Origin: Nocardioides aquaticus
GTDB taxonomy: Bacteria > Actinomycetota > Actinomycetes > Propionibacteriales > Nocardioidaceae
Length of the DNA stretch: 64,000 nucleotides
Direction of reading: 5' to 3'
Assembly: GCF_018459925.1 (NCBI RefSeq)
Contig: NZ_CP075371.1
Location: forward strand, 434,001 to 498,000
How positions within the stretch are numbered: position 1 is the stretch's first letter; each line of letters begins with the position of its first letter. Of the stretch, positions 52,647 through 63,443 are shown one piece after another. A program made the translations under genes and the position numbers. The notes below the pieces were generated by a model, which saw nothing but the letters and a program-made list of their open reading frames with translations, searched no databases and had not been told where the DNA came from.

Positions 52647-53425
52647 TACAGGTCTCCCGAGGCGTCGAGCGCCGGAGGCCGCAGGTCGGCAACCTGCATG
52701 CCGCCACGAAGCTCGTGCGCGGGGGCCGGGGTGCCGCCGGCGGCGACGTGCTCGACCGCCTCGAGCGCCCGGCCCAGCGTGGTGGTGGCGGACGCGGGGA
52801 CGCGCCCGTCGGTGCCGGCGATGCGGACAGCCACCTCGCCGCCGGACTGCTCGTGCGGCCCGCTGGTCAGGGCCTGCCACCGCGGGAGCCGGGCGCTGAC
52901 GTCCGCGCAGTAGAGCACCAGGAGGGGACCGCCGGCGTCGCCACCGATGTCGAGCCGGGCGTGCCCGCGTGCGATCGAGACCACGGTGCGCCCGCGACCG
53001 TCCAGCGCCCGGACGGCATCGAGGAGGTCGGCGGTGGACGGGGTGTCGGGCTCGACCGTCTCCGGCCCGTGGTCCCACCGGACACGCACGGCCGTGGCCG
53101 GGCCGCGCCGACGGCCGCGCTCGGCGCGACCGGTGAGCACCATGCCGAGCACCGCGCCGAGCACCATGCCGGCGATCCAGGAGCCGCCCGACTCGGTGCG
53201 GTCCAGGGACCCCAGGACGACGACCCCGGTCGCGAGCAGGGCGAAGAACGCCGCGAGCTTCCGGCCGCCGACGAGTGGCCCGGTCGCCACGCCGGCCACG
53301 ACCCCCAGGGCGAGGACCGCGACCGTCAGGGCCGGGTCGAGGCCGAGTGCGACGGGCAGGACGACCCCCGTCGCGGCACACCCCAGGCCGAGGACGACGT
53401 CGCCGAGTCGGTTGCCTACCGCCAT
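52646..53425 (-). CDS. membrane protein with cytoplasmic domain resembling Imm1
   Basis: 259 residues. Four hydrophobic helices in the first 105 residues (VVLGLGCAATGVVLPVALG; LTVAVLALGVVAGVATG; LAAFFALLATGVVVLG; WIAGMVLGAVLGMVL), then a soluble domain (VVSIARGHARLDIGG, LLVLYCAD, GGEVAVRIAG, LGRALEAVEHVAAGGTP). The pattern of a repeated strand pair with a final A..A...F/V..G..P helix recalls Imm1 immunity domains. The protein at 54060-54971 has the same plan. ATG at 53425; a GGACCC/GGGTCC inverted repeat lies directly upstream (53430-53444). Confidence 0.6.
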   Translation of the reverse strand: MAVGNRLGDVVLGLGCAATGVVLPVALGLDPALTVAVLALGVVAGVATGPLVGGRKLAAFFALLATGVVVLGSLDRTESGGSWIAGMVLGAVLGMVLTGRAERGRRRGPATAVRVRWDHGPETVEPDTPSTADLLDAVRALDGRGRTVVSIARGHARLDIGGDAGGPLLVLYCADVSARLPRWQALTSGPHEQSGGEVAVRIAGTDGRVPASATTTLGRALEAVEHVAAGGTPAPAHELRGGMQVADLRPPALDASGDL

Positions 53426-53598
53426 GGTCGGACCCTAGGGGTCCGGGACGACGTCCCCGGCGCCCCCCACGCCCGCTCCGCCTCGTGCGGAACCGCGGGA
53501 GAACCAGTCGGCGGCGCGCCGGGTGACATCATGGTGCACCGCCACCCGCCGTCGCGTGGGTGATGGACGGATGGCGGACGGTCGCAGTGGGGTGGGCC

Positions 53599-53883
53599 TC
53601 AGGCGCCGCCGCCGGCGGTCATGATGTTCTGGCTGATCTGGTCCAGCTGCACGCGCAGCTCCTCGAGCTCGGTCTTGGCCTTGTCCAGGGCCGCCTTGGT
53701 CTCGGGCCAGGTCGCGGAGCGGAACCGCTCGGCCAGGGGGCCGTCCCAGTTGTTGGGGTCGGAGAGCTGCTGGCCCTTGGTGTCGAGCTGGTTGATCTGG
53801 TCGGTCAGGCCGCCGTTGATGATCGAGGACATCTGCTGGATGGCGGACTTGGCGGTGGCGGAGGAGAGAACGCGGTCGGACAC
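53599..53883 (-). CDS. WXG100/ESAT-6-like protein, copy 3 of 3 identical
   Basis: All 285 bases match copies at 10586 and 21260; the identity continues about 22 bases upstream through the ribosome site AAAGGCAGG and stops. This copy is on the minus strand within a run of membrane-protein genes facing the EssC-like gene and has no Rhs gene. It may be the housekeeping substrate or partner of the secretion apparatus, with the other two dedicated to the Rhs toxins. The two flanking proteins are similar to each other in architecture. Confidence 0.85.
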   Translation of the reverse strand: MSDRVLSSATAKSAIQQMSSIINGGLTDQINQLDTKGQQLSDPNNWDGPLAERFRSATWPETKAALDKAKTELEELRVQLDQISQNIMTAGGGA

Positions 53884-54059
53884 GGGTGCCTGCCTTTCGC
53901 CGACCCCGTGGGCCGGTCGGGTGGGGACACGGGCCCGGCTTCTCCCGGCCCGTGGTGCTGCCTTGCGCGAGGAGGGTAAACCCGCCGGAGGGACTTCCGA
54001 CCCCCCTTGAGCAGGACCGTCCTGCCCCGTCTGGACCAGGTGCGGGGCCGGCGCCCTCC

Positions 54060-54971
54060 TCAGTCGGTGCGCCGCAGCTCCGTCGGTTGCGGGTGGGCGT
54101 CGCTCCGCCCGAGGTGCTTCCAGCTGAGCCCGCGGTCGCGGGTGCCGTGGGTGAGCCACGTGCGCACCGCCGACTCGGCCTGCGCGAGCCCGACGACCCG
54201 GGCGCGGTCGACCTTGCTGCCGGGGAAGCCGCCCCGGACCAGCTCGCCGACGGCGCCACGCGGCAACGAGGCCGGGTCGACCACGACGTTGACGTCCCAG
54301 GCCGGCAGCAGCCGGTTGTCGGTCTGCTGCACGACGTAGCCGTCGCTCCTCCCGATCACGTCCATCCGCCCTCGACCCCGGTAGACGCTGACGTACACGT
54401 GCTGGGCCGACCCGAGGCGGCGTACCGCGTCGAGGACGACCGCGGGGTCGGGCTCGACGGCCTCGTACTCGTGGCGGGCGTCGCGCCAAGTGGCCAGGGT
54501 CCCGACGTCGGTGCCACCCCGGGGGTCGTGGTCGACCGCCGGGGCACCGGCAGCCGTGGCCAGGCGTCGACGCCGGTCCCGGCGCGCCAGGAGGGGGAGC
54601 AGGAGCGCGACGCCCACCCAGAACCCCATCAGCCAGGAGACCAGCTCACCGACGCCGTCCCCCTCCGGCCCGCCGATGACCGCCAGGCCCACGATCCCCG
54701 CCACCACGAGCGCGAGCAACCGCACCAGCCCGGGCAGGGGGTAGCCGGCCAGGCACAGCACGACCGCCGCTCCCAGGGCGAGCAGCACCTCGACCGGGTC
54801 GGCGCCGAGCACGGCCGGCGACAGGCCGGTCAGGAGTCCGACCGCGACCGCGAGCCCGACGGCGCCGCGGGCGGCCGGTCGCGAGGTGGTCACCCGGGGG
54901 ACGTCGAAGGAGGTCACGCCGGGGGGCAGGGCCGCAGCCGGGGACGGGTCCGGTGAGGCGTACTGGGTCAC
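54060..54971 (-). CDS. membrane protein with cytoplasmic domain resembling Imm1, similar plan to 52646-53425
   Basis: 303 residues. Four to five hydrophobic helices (AVGLAVAVGLLTGLSPAVL; VLLALGAAVVLCLAGYPLP; VRLLALVVAGIVGLAVIGG; WLMGFWVGVALLLPLL) follow an N-terminal Pro-rich tail. The C-terminal domain (VEPDPAVVLDAVRRLGS, VYVSVYRGRGRMDVIG, VRTWLTHGTRDRGLSWKHL) parallels that of the neighbour (VEPD...LLDAVRALDG). GTG at 54971 opens the reading frame after a 40-base gap to the LysR gene's stop; an in-frame upstream start at 55007 is less likely. Function unknown. Confidence 0.6.
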   Translation of the reverse strand: MTQYASPDPSPAAALPPGVTSFDVPRVTTSRPAARGAVGLAVAVGLLTGLSPAVLGADPVEVLLALGAAVVLCLAGYPLPGLVRLLALVVAGIVGLAVIGGPEGDGVGELVSWLMGFWVGVALLLPLLARRDRRRRLATAAGAPAVDHDPRGGTDVGTLATWRDARHEYEAVEPDPAVVLDAVRRLGSAQHVYVSVYRGRGRMDVIGRSDGYVVQQTDNRLLPAWDVNVVVDPASLPRGAVGELVRGGFPGSKVDRARVVGLAQAESAVRTWLTHGTRDRGLSWKHLGRSDAHPQPTELRRTD

Positions 54972-55010
54972 GGCAGCAGTGTGCCGTGGTCCTCCTGAGG
55001 TACGCACGCC

Positions 55011-55937
55011 TCAGCGCGGGGCGACCGGTTCGGCGATGGACCGGATCCGTGCCGTGGCCAGCTCGATCATCAGCTGCGCCGCCGGGCTGAGGACCGCGCC
55101 GGCACGGTGCACGATGGCGAGCGTGTCGTACTGCCGGGGGCGCAGGCTGACGAAGCCGGCGTCGGGGGCCAGACGCGGGAGCAGCTGGTCGACCGCGCCG
55201 CGCGGGATGATGGTGTCCGCCAGACCCCGTCCGGCGAGCTCGACTGCGGTCTCGACGTCCTCGACCTCGATCCGGGTCGTGGGGTTGCGTCCGGTCTCGT
55301 GAAGCATCTGGCGCAGCACGATCCGCGTGGAGTCCTCCGCGCGCCAGGTCGTCTCGGGCATCACCAGGGAGGCTCGCGCCAGGCGCTGTGCGGTGACCGG
55401 GCTGGTGAGCCGCTCGGGGTCGGCGCTGACGTAGACCAGCTCGTCGCGGGCGACCGGGGTGACCGTCATGCCCTCGCCGGTGAGCCCGGGCACCGCGATC
55501 ATCGCGGCCTCGATCCGACCGCGGCGCAGGTCCTCGAAGACGTCGGAGGAGTTCTGCCCGACCAGCTCGACGCGCACCCCCGGGTGCCGCTCGAGGACGT
55601 CGGCGACCAGGTCGGCGCCGGCGTAGAGGCGGGCGGTGCCGAACATGCCGAACCGGATGGTGCCGGTCTGCAGGGTGCGGGCGCGCTGGACCGCGCGGCG
55701 CGCCTCGTCGACGGCGGCCAGCACCTGCTCGGCGTGGGGGCGCAGCGTGTCGGCCACCGTGGTCGGCACCACACCCCGCCCGACCCGGCGGAACAGCTGC
55801 ACCCCGAGCGTCTTCTCCAGGGCCCTGACCTGCTCGGACACCGACGGCTGGGCGTAGCCGAGCTCGTCGGCGGCGGCCGTCAGGGAGCCGTGCTCGTAGG
55901 TGGCGAGGAAGCAGGTGAGCTGATGCAGCGAGAGCAC
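55011..55937 (-). CDS. LysR-family transcriptional regulator
   Basis: 308 residues. N-terminal winged helix-turn-helix (LSLHQLTCFLATYEHGSLTAAADELGYAQPSVSEQVRALEKTLGVQLFRRVGRG) has the standard LysR start and recognition helix; the effector domain (IRFGMFGTARLYAGADLVADVLERHP) follows. GTG at 55937 chosen as start; 55943 GTG is an alternative. It is divergent from the small zinc-ribbon gene at 56051, so LysR probably controls that region or itself. The inducer cannot be read. Confidence 0.93.
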   Translation of the reverse strand: MLSLHQLTCFLATYEHGSLTAAADELGYAQPSVSEQVRALEKTLGVQLFRRVGRGVVPTTVADTLRPHAEQVLAAVDEARRAVQRARTLQTGTIRFGMFGTARLYAGADLVADVLERHPGVRVELVGQNSSDVFEDLRRGRIEAAMIAVPGLTGEGMTVTPVARDELVYVSADPERLTSPVTAQRLARASLVMPETTWRAEDSTRIVLRQMLHETGRNPTTRIEVEDVETAVELAGRGLADTIIPRGAVDQLLPRLAPDAGFVSLRPRQYDTLAIVHRAGAVLSPAAQLMIELATARIRSIAEPVAPR

Positions 55938-56050
55938 TGTCACATCATAGGAGATTCCTGGGGCTTCTGAAGGAAAGCAAGGCTGGTCCTGGAGGTTGAA
56001 GACGGTCACACTGGAGAAGCCCCCGATCCACCACCGAGGAGGTCCTCACC

Positions 56051-56227
56051 GTGTTCACCCGCCGTTGCACCACCTGCGAGCGCCGTCAGCTCGTCTTCCC
56101 CAGCCAGCTCGCCGGCATCTCGACCACCGCCCACGGCGTCGAGGTCTCCTACCGCTGCTGGTGCGGCGACGTGCAGTCCTTCGAGACCGCGCACGTCGAC
56201 CAGGTCATGCCCCGCGTCGCGGCCTGA
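56051..56227 (+). CDS. small zinc-ribbon-like protein
   Basis: 58 residues. A CTTCERRQ pair (CxxC) and a later RCWCGD pair (CxC) suggest a single zinc ribbon. Strands between them (LVFPSQLAGISTTAHGVEVSY) fit. GTG at 56051 is preceded by GAGGAGG at spacing 9. It is divergent from the LysR regulator with a 113-base gap. Too small for further assignment. Confidence 0.6.
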   Translation: MFTRRCTTCERRQLVFPSQLAGISTTAHGVEVSYRCWCGDVQSFETAHVDQVMPRVAA

Positions 56228-56245
56228 CCCACCTTCGGCTGCCCG

Positions 56246-57220
56246 TCAGGGCAGCAGCCGGGCGCCCAGGCGCAGCGCCGGCCGGGCGACCCGTCGTACG
56301 ACGGGCCCGGCCACCCGCGCCGCCAGCGGCACCGGGGTCCGGCCCCGCGAGGTGACCTCGTCGCCGACCCGCAGCGTGCCTTCAGCGCGCACCTCGGCGT
56401 AGACGCCGAGGAACCGGCCCGCCTCGCGAGCGACCGCGCGGCTGACCCCGCGGTCCTCGGCGACCCCGTCGGCCTGGGCGTGCCCGGGCACCACGCAGCG
56501 GATGGTCGGCATCGTCACCGACACCCGGGCGGCTCCGAGCGCGAGGTCGTGGTCCACCCACGCCCGCTCGGGGAACCCCTCCCCGGAGCCGGTGGCAGAC
56601 TCCAGCAGCGCGGTCGGTCGGAAGCGCCGGACGTCGGCGTCGACCCCCGCCGCCGCGAGCGTGGCCAGGCTGGTGGTGGTCAGCAGGTGCAGCCCTGCCA
56701 CATCGGCGAAGGTGCCCGGCGGCGTGCTCCACACCGCGAGCCGCGCCAGCGTCCGGGCGTCGAGGAACGACGGGTCCGGCAGCGGCTCGTCGGGGTCCAG
56801 CCCGAGCTCGGCACGGATCGCCGCGGCGGTCCGCAGCCCGCCGCGGTGGGCGCGCCGGTCGGTGAGCGGCGGTAGCGGTTCGAGCCGGCTGGGTCGGCCG
56901 AGGACCTCGGTGAGCGCGCCATGGACCCGGGGGTCGGCGCTGCCGACCTCGGCACCGTCGGGGAGCGTGATCACGACCGGCCAGGGGTGACCGGGCCCGA
57001 CGTCGGCCGGGGGCTCGCCCACGAAGCGGGCGCGGCAGGCCAGCAGTGCCGGCAGTCGCCGCGCGGTCGCCACCCGGCCGTCCTCCAGGTCGCGCACCGC
57101 CCACAACCGGTCGCCCACGACGCCGCGCGGGCCGAGGCGCACCTCGTCGACCGGCCCGCCGCCCATCGACTTCACCGGATAGCGCCAGATGCCGACGACG
57201 CGCGCGGAGGGGACGTCCAT
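56246..57220 (-). CDS. MOSC-domain protein
   Basis: 324 residues. The N-terminal MOSC beta-barrel start is clear (VVGIWRYPVKSMGGGPVDEVRLGPRGVVGDRLWAV), followed by the core MOSC domain with PTIRCVVPGHA; the Cys in that position is the conserved sulfur-carrier residue of MOSC proteins. Role: sulfur transfer in molybdenum-cofactor-related or other detoxification reactions, unassigned here. ATG at 57220 or 57238 (18 bases upstream) are both possible; 57220 chosen because the barrel begins immediately. Confidence 0.88.
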   Translation of the reverse strand: MDVPSARVVGIWRYPVKSMGGGPVDEVRLGPRGVVGDRLWAVRDLEDGRVATARRLPALLACRARFVGEPPADVGPGHPWPVVITLPDGAEVGSADPRVHGALTEVLGRPSRLEPLPPLTDRRAHRGGLRTAAAIRAELGLDPDEPLPDPSFLDARTLARLAVWSTPPGTFADVAGLHLLTTTSLATLAAAGVDADVRRFRPTALLESATGSGEGFPERAWVDHDLALGAARVSVTMPTIRCVVPGHAQADGVAEDRGVSRAVAREAGRFLGVYAEVRAEGTLRVGDEVTSRGRTPVPLAARVAGPVVRRVARPALRLGARLLP

Positions 57221-57246
57221 CCCGCCAGCCTCGCTCATCGACGTAG

Positions 57247-57343
57247 CCAGGCGTACCAACCGAAGGACTGTCCGGCAGGGTGGCGCGCTGACGGGCGGCG
57301 ATGGCACGGCGTCAGGCGCGGTCGGGGGGTTCGGTACGCCTGG
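57247..57343. repeat. inverted repeat between MOSC and TspO genes
   Basis: CCAGGCGTACC at 57247-57257 and its perfect complement GGTACGCCTGG at 57333-57343, 11-base arms separated by 75 bases. It lies between the tspO stop and the MOSC start, both on the minus strand. Possibly a folded RNA element, mini-element remnant, or chance; function not determined. Confidence 0.4.
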
Positions 57344-57353
57344 TTGCGACCGA

Positions 57354-57860
57354 TCAGCGGTTGAGCCACCACATCGAGGCGTTCAGCGCGGTCGCGAACA
57401 GGACCCAGGCGAGGTAGGGGACCATCAGCCAGGCCGCCGGGCGGCTGCGCGGCAGGAACAGCGCCACGGTGACCACGATCGCGACCAGCAGCACGACGAT
57501 CTCGACCAGCGCGACGCCGTAGAGGCCGGCGCCGAAGAACAGCGGCGTCCAGGCGGCGTTCAGCACCAGCTGCACCGCCCAGGCGGTCGTGGCGCGGCCC
57601 CACCCGACGCGGCGCCAGACCAGCCAGCCGGCCACCGCGATCATCACGTAGAGCACCGTCCACACCGGCCCGAAGACCGAGGACGGCGGCGCGAAGGCCG
57701 GCTGGGCGAGGCGGGCGTACTCCGAGCCCGCCGACCCGGCGGCGAGCCCGCCGAGGCCCGCGGCCACCGCGACGGCGGCCAGGAACCCGAGCAGGGCGAG
57801 CAGGGAGCGGGGGCTGGCCGGGCGGGGCGCGGTGCGGGGGGCGGAGGTCGACGGGCTCAC
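57354..57860 (-). CDS. TspO/MBR family membrane protein
   Basis: 168 residues with five hydrophobic helices. The TspO signature is visible in order: AFAPPSSVFGPVWTVLYVMIAVAGWLVWR, then NAAWTPLFFG and a C-terminal WVLFATALNASMWWLNR. TspO proteins are tryptophan-rich membrane receptors for porphyrins and other ligands. GTG at 57860 is chosen over the frame start at 57932 because the first 24 residues are non-hydrophobic shadow and GGGG precedes the GTG. Confidence 0.9.
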   Translation of the reverse strand: MSPSTSAPRTAPRPASPRSLLALLGFLAAVAVAAGLGGLAAGSAGSEYARLAQPAFAPPSSVFGPVWTVLYVMIAVAGWLVWRRVGWGRATTAWAVQLVLNAAWTPLFFGAGLYGVALVEIVVLLVAIVVTVALFLPRSRPAAWLMVPYLAWVLFATALNASMWWLNR

Positions 57861-57961
57861 CGGTCGATGGTCCCCGACGGCGGTTTCGCGGCGCACGGCG
57901 GGCGTCTGTATGCTCCGGGCGTTGCTCGTCACGGTGCCTCGCGGTGCTGGTCGACCTGCAC

Positions 57962-58034
57962 GCCGCCTTAGCTCAGTCGGTAGAGCGTCTCACTCGTAAT
58001 GAGAAGGTCGTCGGTTCGATTCCGACAGGCGGCT
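57962..58034 (+). tRNA. tRNA-Thr(CGT)
   Basis: Acceptor stem GCCGCCT/AGGCGGC, D arm GCTC...GAGC, anticodon arm TCTCA-CTCGTAA-TGAGA with CGT at the anticodon, five-base variable loop, T arm GTCGG-TTCGATT-CCGAC, discriminator T. CGT reads the ACG codon for threonine. The CCA end is not encoded. The stem pairings are complete. A strong hairpin follows. Confidence 0.95.
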
Positions 58035-58064
58035 CCGATCTCCGGACCACCCGGTCCGACGCGC

Positions 58065-58101
58065 GAGGCCCCCGCACCGCCATCGGCGGTACGGGGGCCT
58101 C
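58065..58101 (+). terminator. hairpin terminator after tRNA-Thr
   Basis: GAGGCCCCCG and its complement CGGGGGCCTC form 10-base arms, with an inner CCGCC/GGCGG pair in the loop. It lies 31 bases after the tRNA and probably ends its transcript. Confidence 0.8.
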
Positions 58102-58136
58102 GGCCGTCCGCGGGGGGAGCGGACGCGACGGGTACG

Positions 58137-58286
58137 TCAGTTGGTGCGCGTGTTGCGCGACCGGCTGCGGCGGTTGCGCCGACGGCGACGACGGCGGCGG
58201 CGACCGTCCCGGCTGCCGGTGTCGGTGTTGTCGCCGCGTGCGGCGACGGCGGGGGTGAGGGCGGTGAAGATGCCGGACCTGGCCAT
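58137..58286 (-). CDS. small arginine-rich protein
   Basis: 49 residues: ARSGIFTALTPAVAARGDN at the start, then [18 protein letters not shown], a very basic tail that suggests nucleic-acid binding. ATG at 58286 follows GAGGAG at spacing 8. The longer open frame upstream is Arg/Pro shadow. Function unknown. It converges with the tRNA terminator and is divergent from furA. Confidence 0.5.
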   Translation of the reverse strand: MARSGIFTALTPAVAARGDNTDTGSRDGRRRRRRRRRNRRSRSRNTRTN

Positions 58287-58434
58287 GGGGTTCTCCTCGG
58301 GTGGTCTGTCCCCGGTGGACCGGGGCTGATGTCGAGAACTCTGGCGGGGCTCGGTGAGGTGACCGTGAGACCTGGGTGAGGGAATCCTCATCGACGGTCA
58401 CCGATGTGGCGACGCGACCTCCGCGGGCCTTGTC

Positions 58435-58463
58435 TTGACTCGTTCCAGAAAAGCGGGCATGGT
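58435..58463 (+). promoter_or_regulatory. putative furA promoter, possible leaderless transcript
   Basis: TTGACT (58435-58440) and CATGGT (58458-58463) are 17 bases apart, and the furA GTG starts at 58470, seven bases after the second hexamer. That spacing would place transcription start at or near the start codon. The -10 is weak, so this is tentative. The nearby bases GAAAAGCGGGC have no clear Fur-box symmetry. Confidence 0.4.
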
Positions 58464-58469
58464 CGAGGG

Positions 58470-61188
<2,719 letters not shown>

Positions 61189-61203
61189 CGGTCCTGCACA
61201 CGC

Positions 61204-61241
61204 AAGAGCCCGGTCGCCCCGAGAGGGGCGGCCGGGCTCTT
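61204..61241 (+). terminator. hairpin terminator after katG
   Basis: AAGAGCCCGGTCGCCCC, loop GAGA, then a near-perfect complement GGGGCGGCCGGGCTCTT: 17-base arms with one mismatched position, followed by TGTCG. It begins 16 bases after the katG stop and would serve both the katG transcript and the opposite gene at 61258. Confidence 0.9.
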
Positions 61242-61257
61242 GTCGTACGTCGCTGGG

Positions 61258-61599
61258 TCAGCAGCAGATCGTGGAACGCTCCCGGACCGGGGGCGCGACG
61301 TGGTGGGGGTCCGGTGCGCCGGCGACCAGGACGTGCGCCTGGGGCGCCCCGAGGTGCGGGCCGCGCACGCACCGCAGCGACCCCGAGCGGTGCTCGCAGC
61401 GCTCCTCGTCGTGGCCGGCGACCTCGATGCTGCCGATCCGGAACGGGGCGGGCGCCGTACGCAGGGTGCGGCGGGTGCTCAGCGACGTCACCGAGCGGCC
61501 GGGCCGGCGCCGGGGGACGGCGGGCTCGAGGTGGGTGACGGTCTTCACCGTCGCGGGGCGGGCGGGCTGGGCGGGCGGAACGGGTGTCGTGGCGATCAC
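61258..61599 (-). CDS. hypothetical Cys/His-containing protein
   Basis: 113 residues with high-G/C third positions throughout, so probably real. The middle reads FRIGSIEVAGHDEERCEHRSGSLRCVRGPH, and it ends STICC. GTG at 61599 has GGAGG seven bases upstream; the longer frame upstream is less convincing. Cys and His residues might bind metal. Convergent with katG, so it may share its terminator. Function unknown. Confidence 0.5.
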   Translation of the reverse strand: MIATTPVPPAQPARPATVKTVTHLEPAVPRRRPGRSVTSLSTRRTLRTAPAPFRIGSIEVAGHDEERCEHRSGSLRCVRGPHLGAPQAHVLVAGAPDPHHVAPPVRERSTICC

Positions 61600-61766
61600 G
61601 AGGGCCTCCGGGAGGGGGTCGGGGTGGTCGGCCACCGGCGTGTCCGTCGGCCTGTCCGGAGGAACAACACCGGGAGGGCCCCGGACAGTCCCGCCCGAGG
61701 GGTGACTTCTACCGTCGTGGCTGCAGCGGCCCACCGGGCCGCGCCACCGACCAGGAGGGACAGACC

Positions 61767-62594
61767 ATGACCACGTGGTTCATCACCGGATGCTCGACCG
61801 GGCTCGGGCGGGCCTTCGCCCTCGAGGCCCTCGACCGCGGCCACCGGGTCGTCGTCACCGCACGTGACGTGGGCTCGGTCCAGGACCTCGCCGACGCCCA
61901 CCCCGACCAGGTGCTCGCGGTCCCGCTCGACGTCACCGACGACGCCCAGGTCGCCGCGGCCGTCGCCGCGGCGGAGGAGCGGTTCGGCGGCGTCGACGTC
62001 CTCGTCAACAACGCCGGGTACGGCTACCGCTCCGCCCTCGAGGAGGGCGACCACGAGGACGTGCTGCGGCTGTTCGACACCCACGTGCACGGCACCGTGC
62101 GCCTGACGCAGGCCGTCCTGCCCGGGATGCGCGCCCGGCGCTCGGGCACGGTCGTCAACCTCTCGTCGATCGGGGCGCGGGTCTGCCCGGAGGGCTCCGG
62201 CTACTACGCCGCCGTCAAGGCCGCCGTCGAGGCGCTCACGCTCTCGCTGCGCAAGGAGGTCGCCCCCCTCGGGATCACCGCCATGACCGTCGAGCCCGGC
62301 GCCTTCCGGACCGACTTCTCCGGCCGGTCGCTGACCCAGTCGGCCGTCCCGATCGACGACTACGCCGACACCGCGGGCCGCCGTCGTCGCGAGAACGACC
62401 CGACCGACGGCACCCAGCCCGGTGACCCGGCCAAGGCGGCGAGGGCGCTGGTCGACGTCGTGGAGTCGGGGCGGGCGCCGTACCTGCTCGTGCTCGGCAA
62501 CGACGCCTCCGACGGCATCCGCGGGGCGCTGGACGCGCTGCGCGCGGACCTGGACGCCTGGGAGGACGTCAGCCGCAGCACGGACTTCGACTAG
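61767..62594 (+). CDS. SDR-family oxidoreductase
   Basis: 275 residues, a short-chain dehydrogenase/reductase: ITGCSTGLGRAFA (TGxxxGxG), LDVTDD, NNAGYG, catalytic Ser in NLSSIG and YYAAVKAA (YxxxK). The cofactor motif suggests NAD(P)H; the substrate is not predictable. ATG at 61767 has AGGAGGG seven bases upstream. Converges with the RidA gene, overlapping it by 4 bases. Confidence 0.95.
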   Translation: MTTWFITGCSTGLGRAFALEALDRGHRVVVTARDVGSVQDLADAHPDQVLAVPLDVTDDAQVAAAVAAAEERFGGVDVLVNNAGYGYRSALEEGDHEDVLRLFDTHVHGTVRLTQAVLPGMRARRSGTVVNLSSIGARVCPEGSGYYAAVKAAVEALTLSLRKEVAPLGITAMTVEPGAFRTDFSGRSLTQSAVPIDDYADTAGRRRRENDPTDGTQPGDPAKAARALVDVVESGRAPYLLVLGNDASDGIRGALDALRADLDAWEDVSRSTDFD

Positions 62595-62995
62595 GCCCGG
62601 CCGAGCGGGTCCTCGGCCACCGCGCGGATCTCCACCAGCGTGCCCGGGACCACGAGCTCGGCGATCCCGATCGCCGACCACGCGGGGTACGGCGCGGGCA
62701 CGTGCTGGTCCTTGACGGCGGCGAACGCGAGGAAGTGCTCGCGCAGTCCGACGTGGTACGTCGTGAGCTCGACCAGGTCGGCCGTGGTCGCACCCGCGGT
62801 GGCCAGCGTCGCGTCGAGGTGGGTGAACGCCTGGCGGAACTGGGTCGTCGGGTCGGGATCGACGGTGCCGTCGGCGCGCACGCCGGTGACGCCGGAGCAG
62901 AAGAGCAGGCCGCGGCTGCGGACGACGTGGCTGAAGTGCCAGCGCGCGGCGGGGTCCTGGGGGCCGGCGGCGGCGGGGTCGACGAGGTGGTCCAC
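62591..62995 (-). CDS. RidA-family protein
   Basis: 134 residues with the RidA/YjgF trimer pattern: FSHVVRSRGLLFCSGVTG, FRQAFTHLDATLATAGATTADLVELTTYHVG and YPAWSAIGIAELVVPGTLVEIRAVA. Canonical RidA hydrolyses reactive imines. The usual catalytic Arg/Cys pocket is not clearly conserved, so the activity may differ. GTG at 62995. Its stop overlaps the SDR stop on the other strand. Confidence 0.9.
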   Translation of the reverse strand: MDHLVDPAAAGPQDPAARWHFSHVVRSRGLLFCSGVTGVRADGTVDPDPTTQFRQAFTHLDATLATAGATTADLVELTTYHVGLREHFLAFAAVKDQHVPAPYPAWSAIGIAELVVPGTLVEIRAVAEDPLGRA

Positions 62996-63028
62996 GGGGC
63001 GATCCTGCCCTGCTGCCGCCGGGTCCGC

Positions 63029-63373
63029 TCAGGCCCGTCGTCGCACCCACAGGCAGGCGACGACGTCGTCGGTGTCGGGTGCCAGGAAGAGCAGGTAGTG
63101 GCGTCCGGCGACGTCGTCGACGACCGGCGCCAGGCGGACGGTCTGCTGGCCGGAGGCTGCGAGGTCCTCGACTGCGCTGTCGAACCCGGCGTGCTCGACG
63201 CCGACGGCGACCACGTGCGCCGCGCGGCGCCGGTAGATCGTGAGCAGGTTCGCCGTGGTCGGCCGGCCCGGGAACGTCTCGGGGCGGGCGCCGCGCCCGA
63301 TCGCGTCGGCGCAGTCGTGCGAGGCCGGGTCGGGTCGTTCCCGCAACGTCGCCTGCAGCCGGTCGAGGTCCAT
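63029..63373 (-). CDS. hypothetical protein
   Basis: 114 residues, soluble alpha/beta: DLDRLQATLRERP, LLTIYRRRAAHVVAVGVEHAG, LAPVVDDVAGRHYLLFLAP and DDVVACLWVRRRA. ATG at 63373 marks the onset of coding character; the open frame continues upstream only as shadow sequence. Separated by 33 bases from the RidA gene in the same direction, possibly cotranscribed. No family recognised. Confidence 0.65.
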   Translation of the reverse strand: MDLDRLQATLRERPDPASHDCADAIGRGARPETFPGRPTTANLLTIYRRRAAHVVAVGVEHAGFDSAVEDLAASGQQTVRLAPVVDDVAGRHYLLFLAPDTDDVVACLWVRRRA

Positions 63374-63443
63374 GCCCCGATGCTGGCACCCGTGTGCTGC
63401 GTTCCGGACCACCGCCGGGCCGGTCGCGTCTAGCCTGCGGGAC

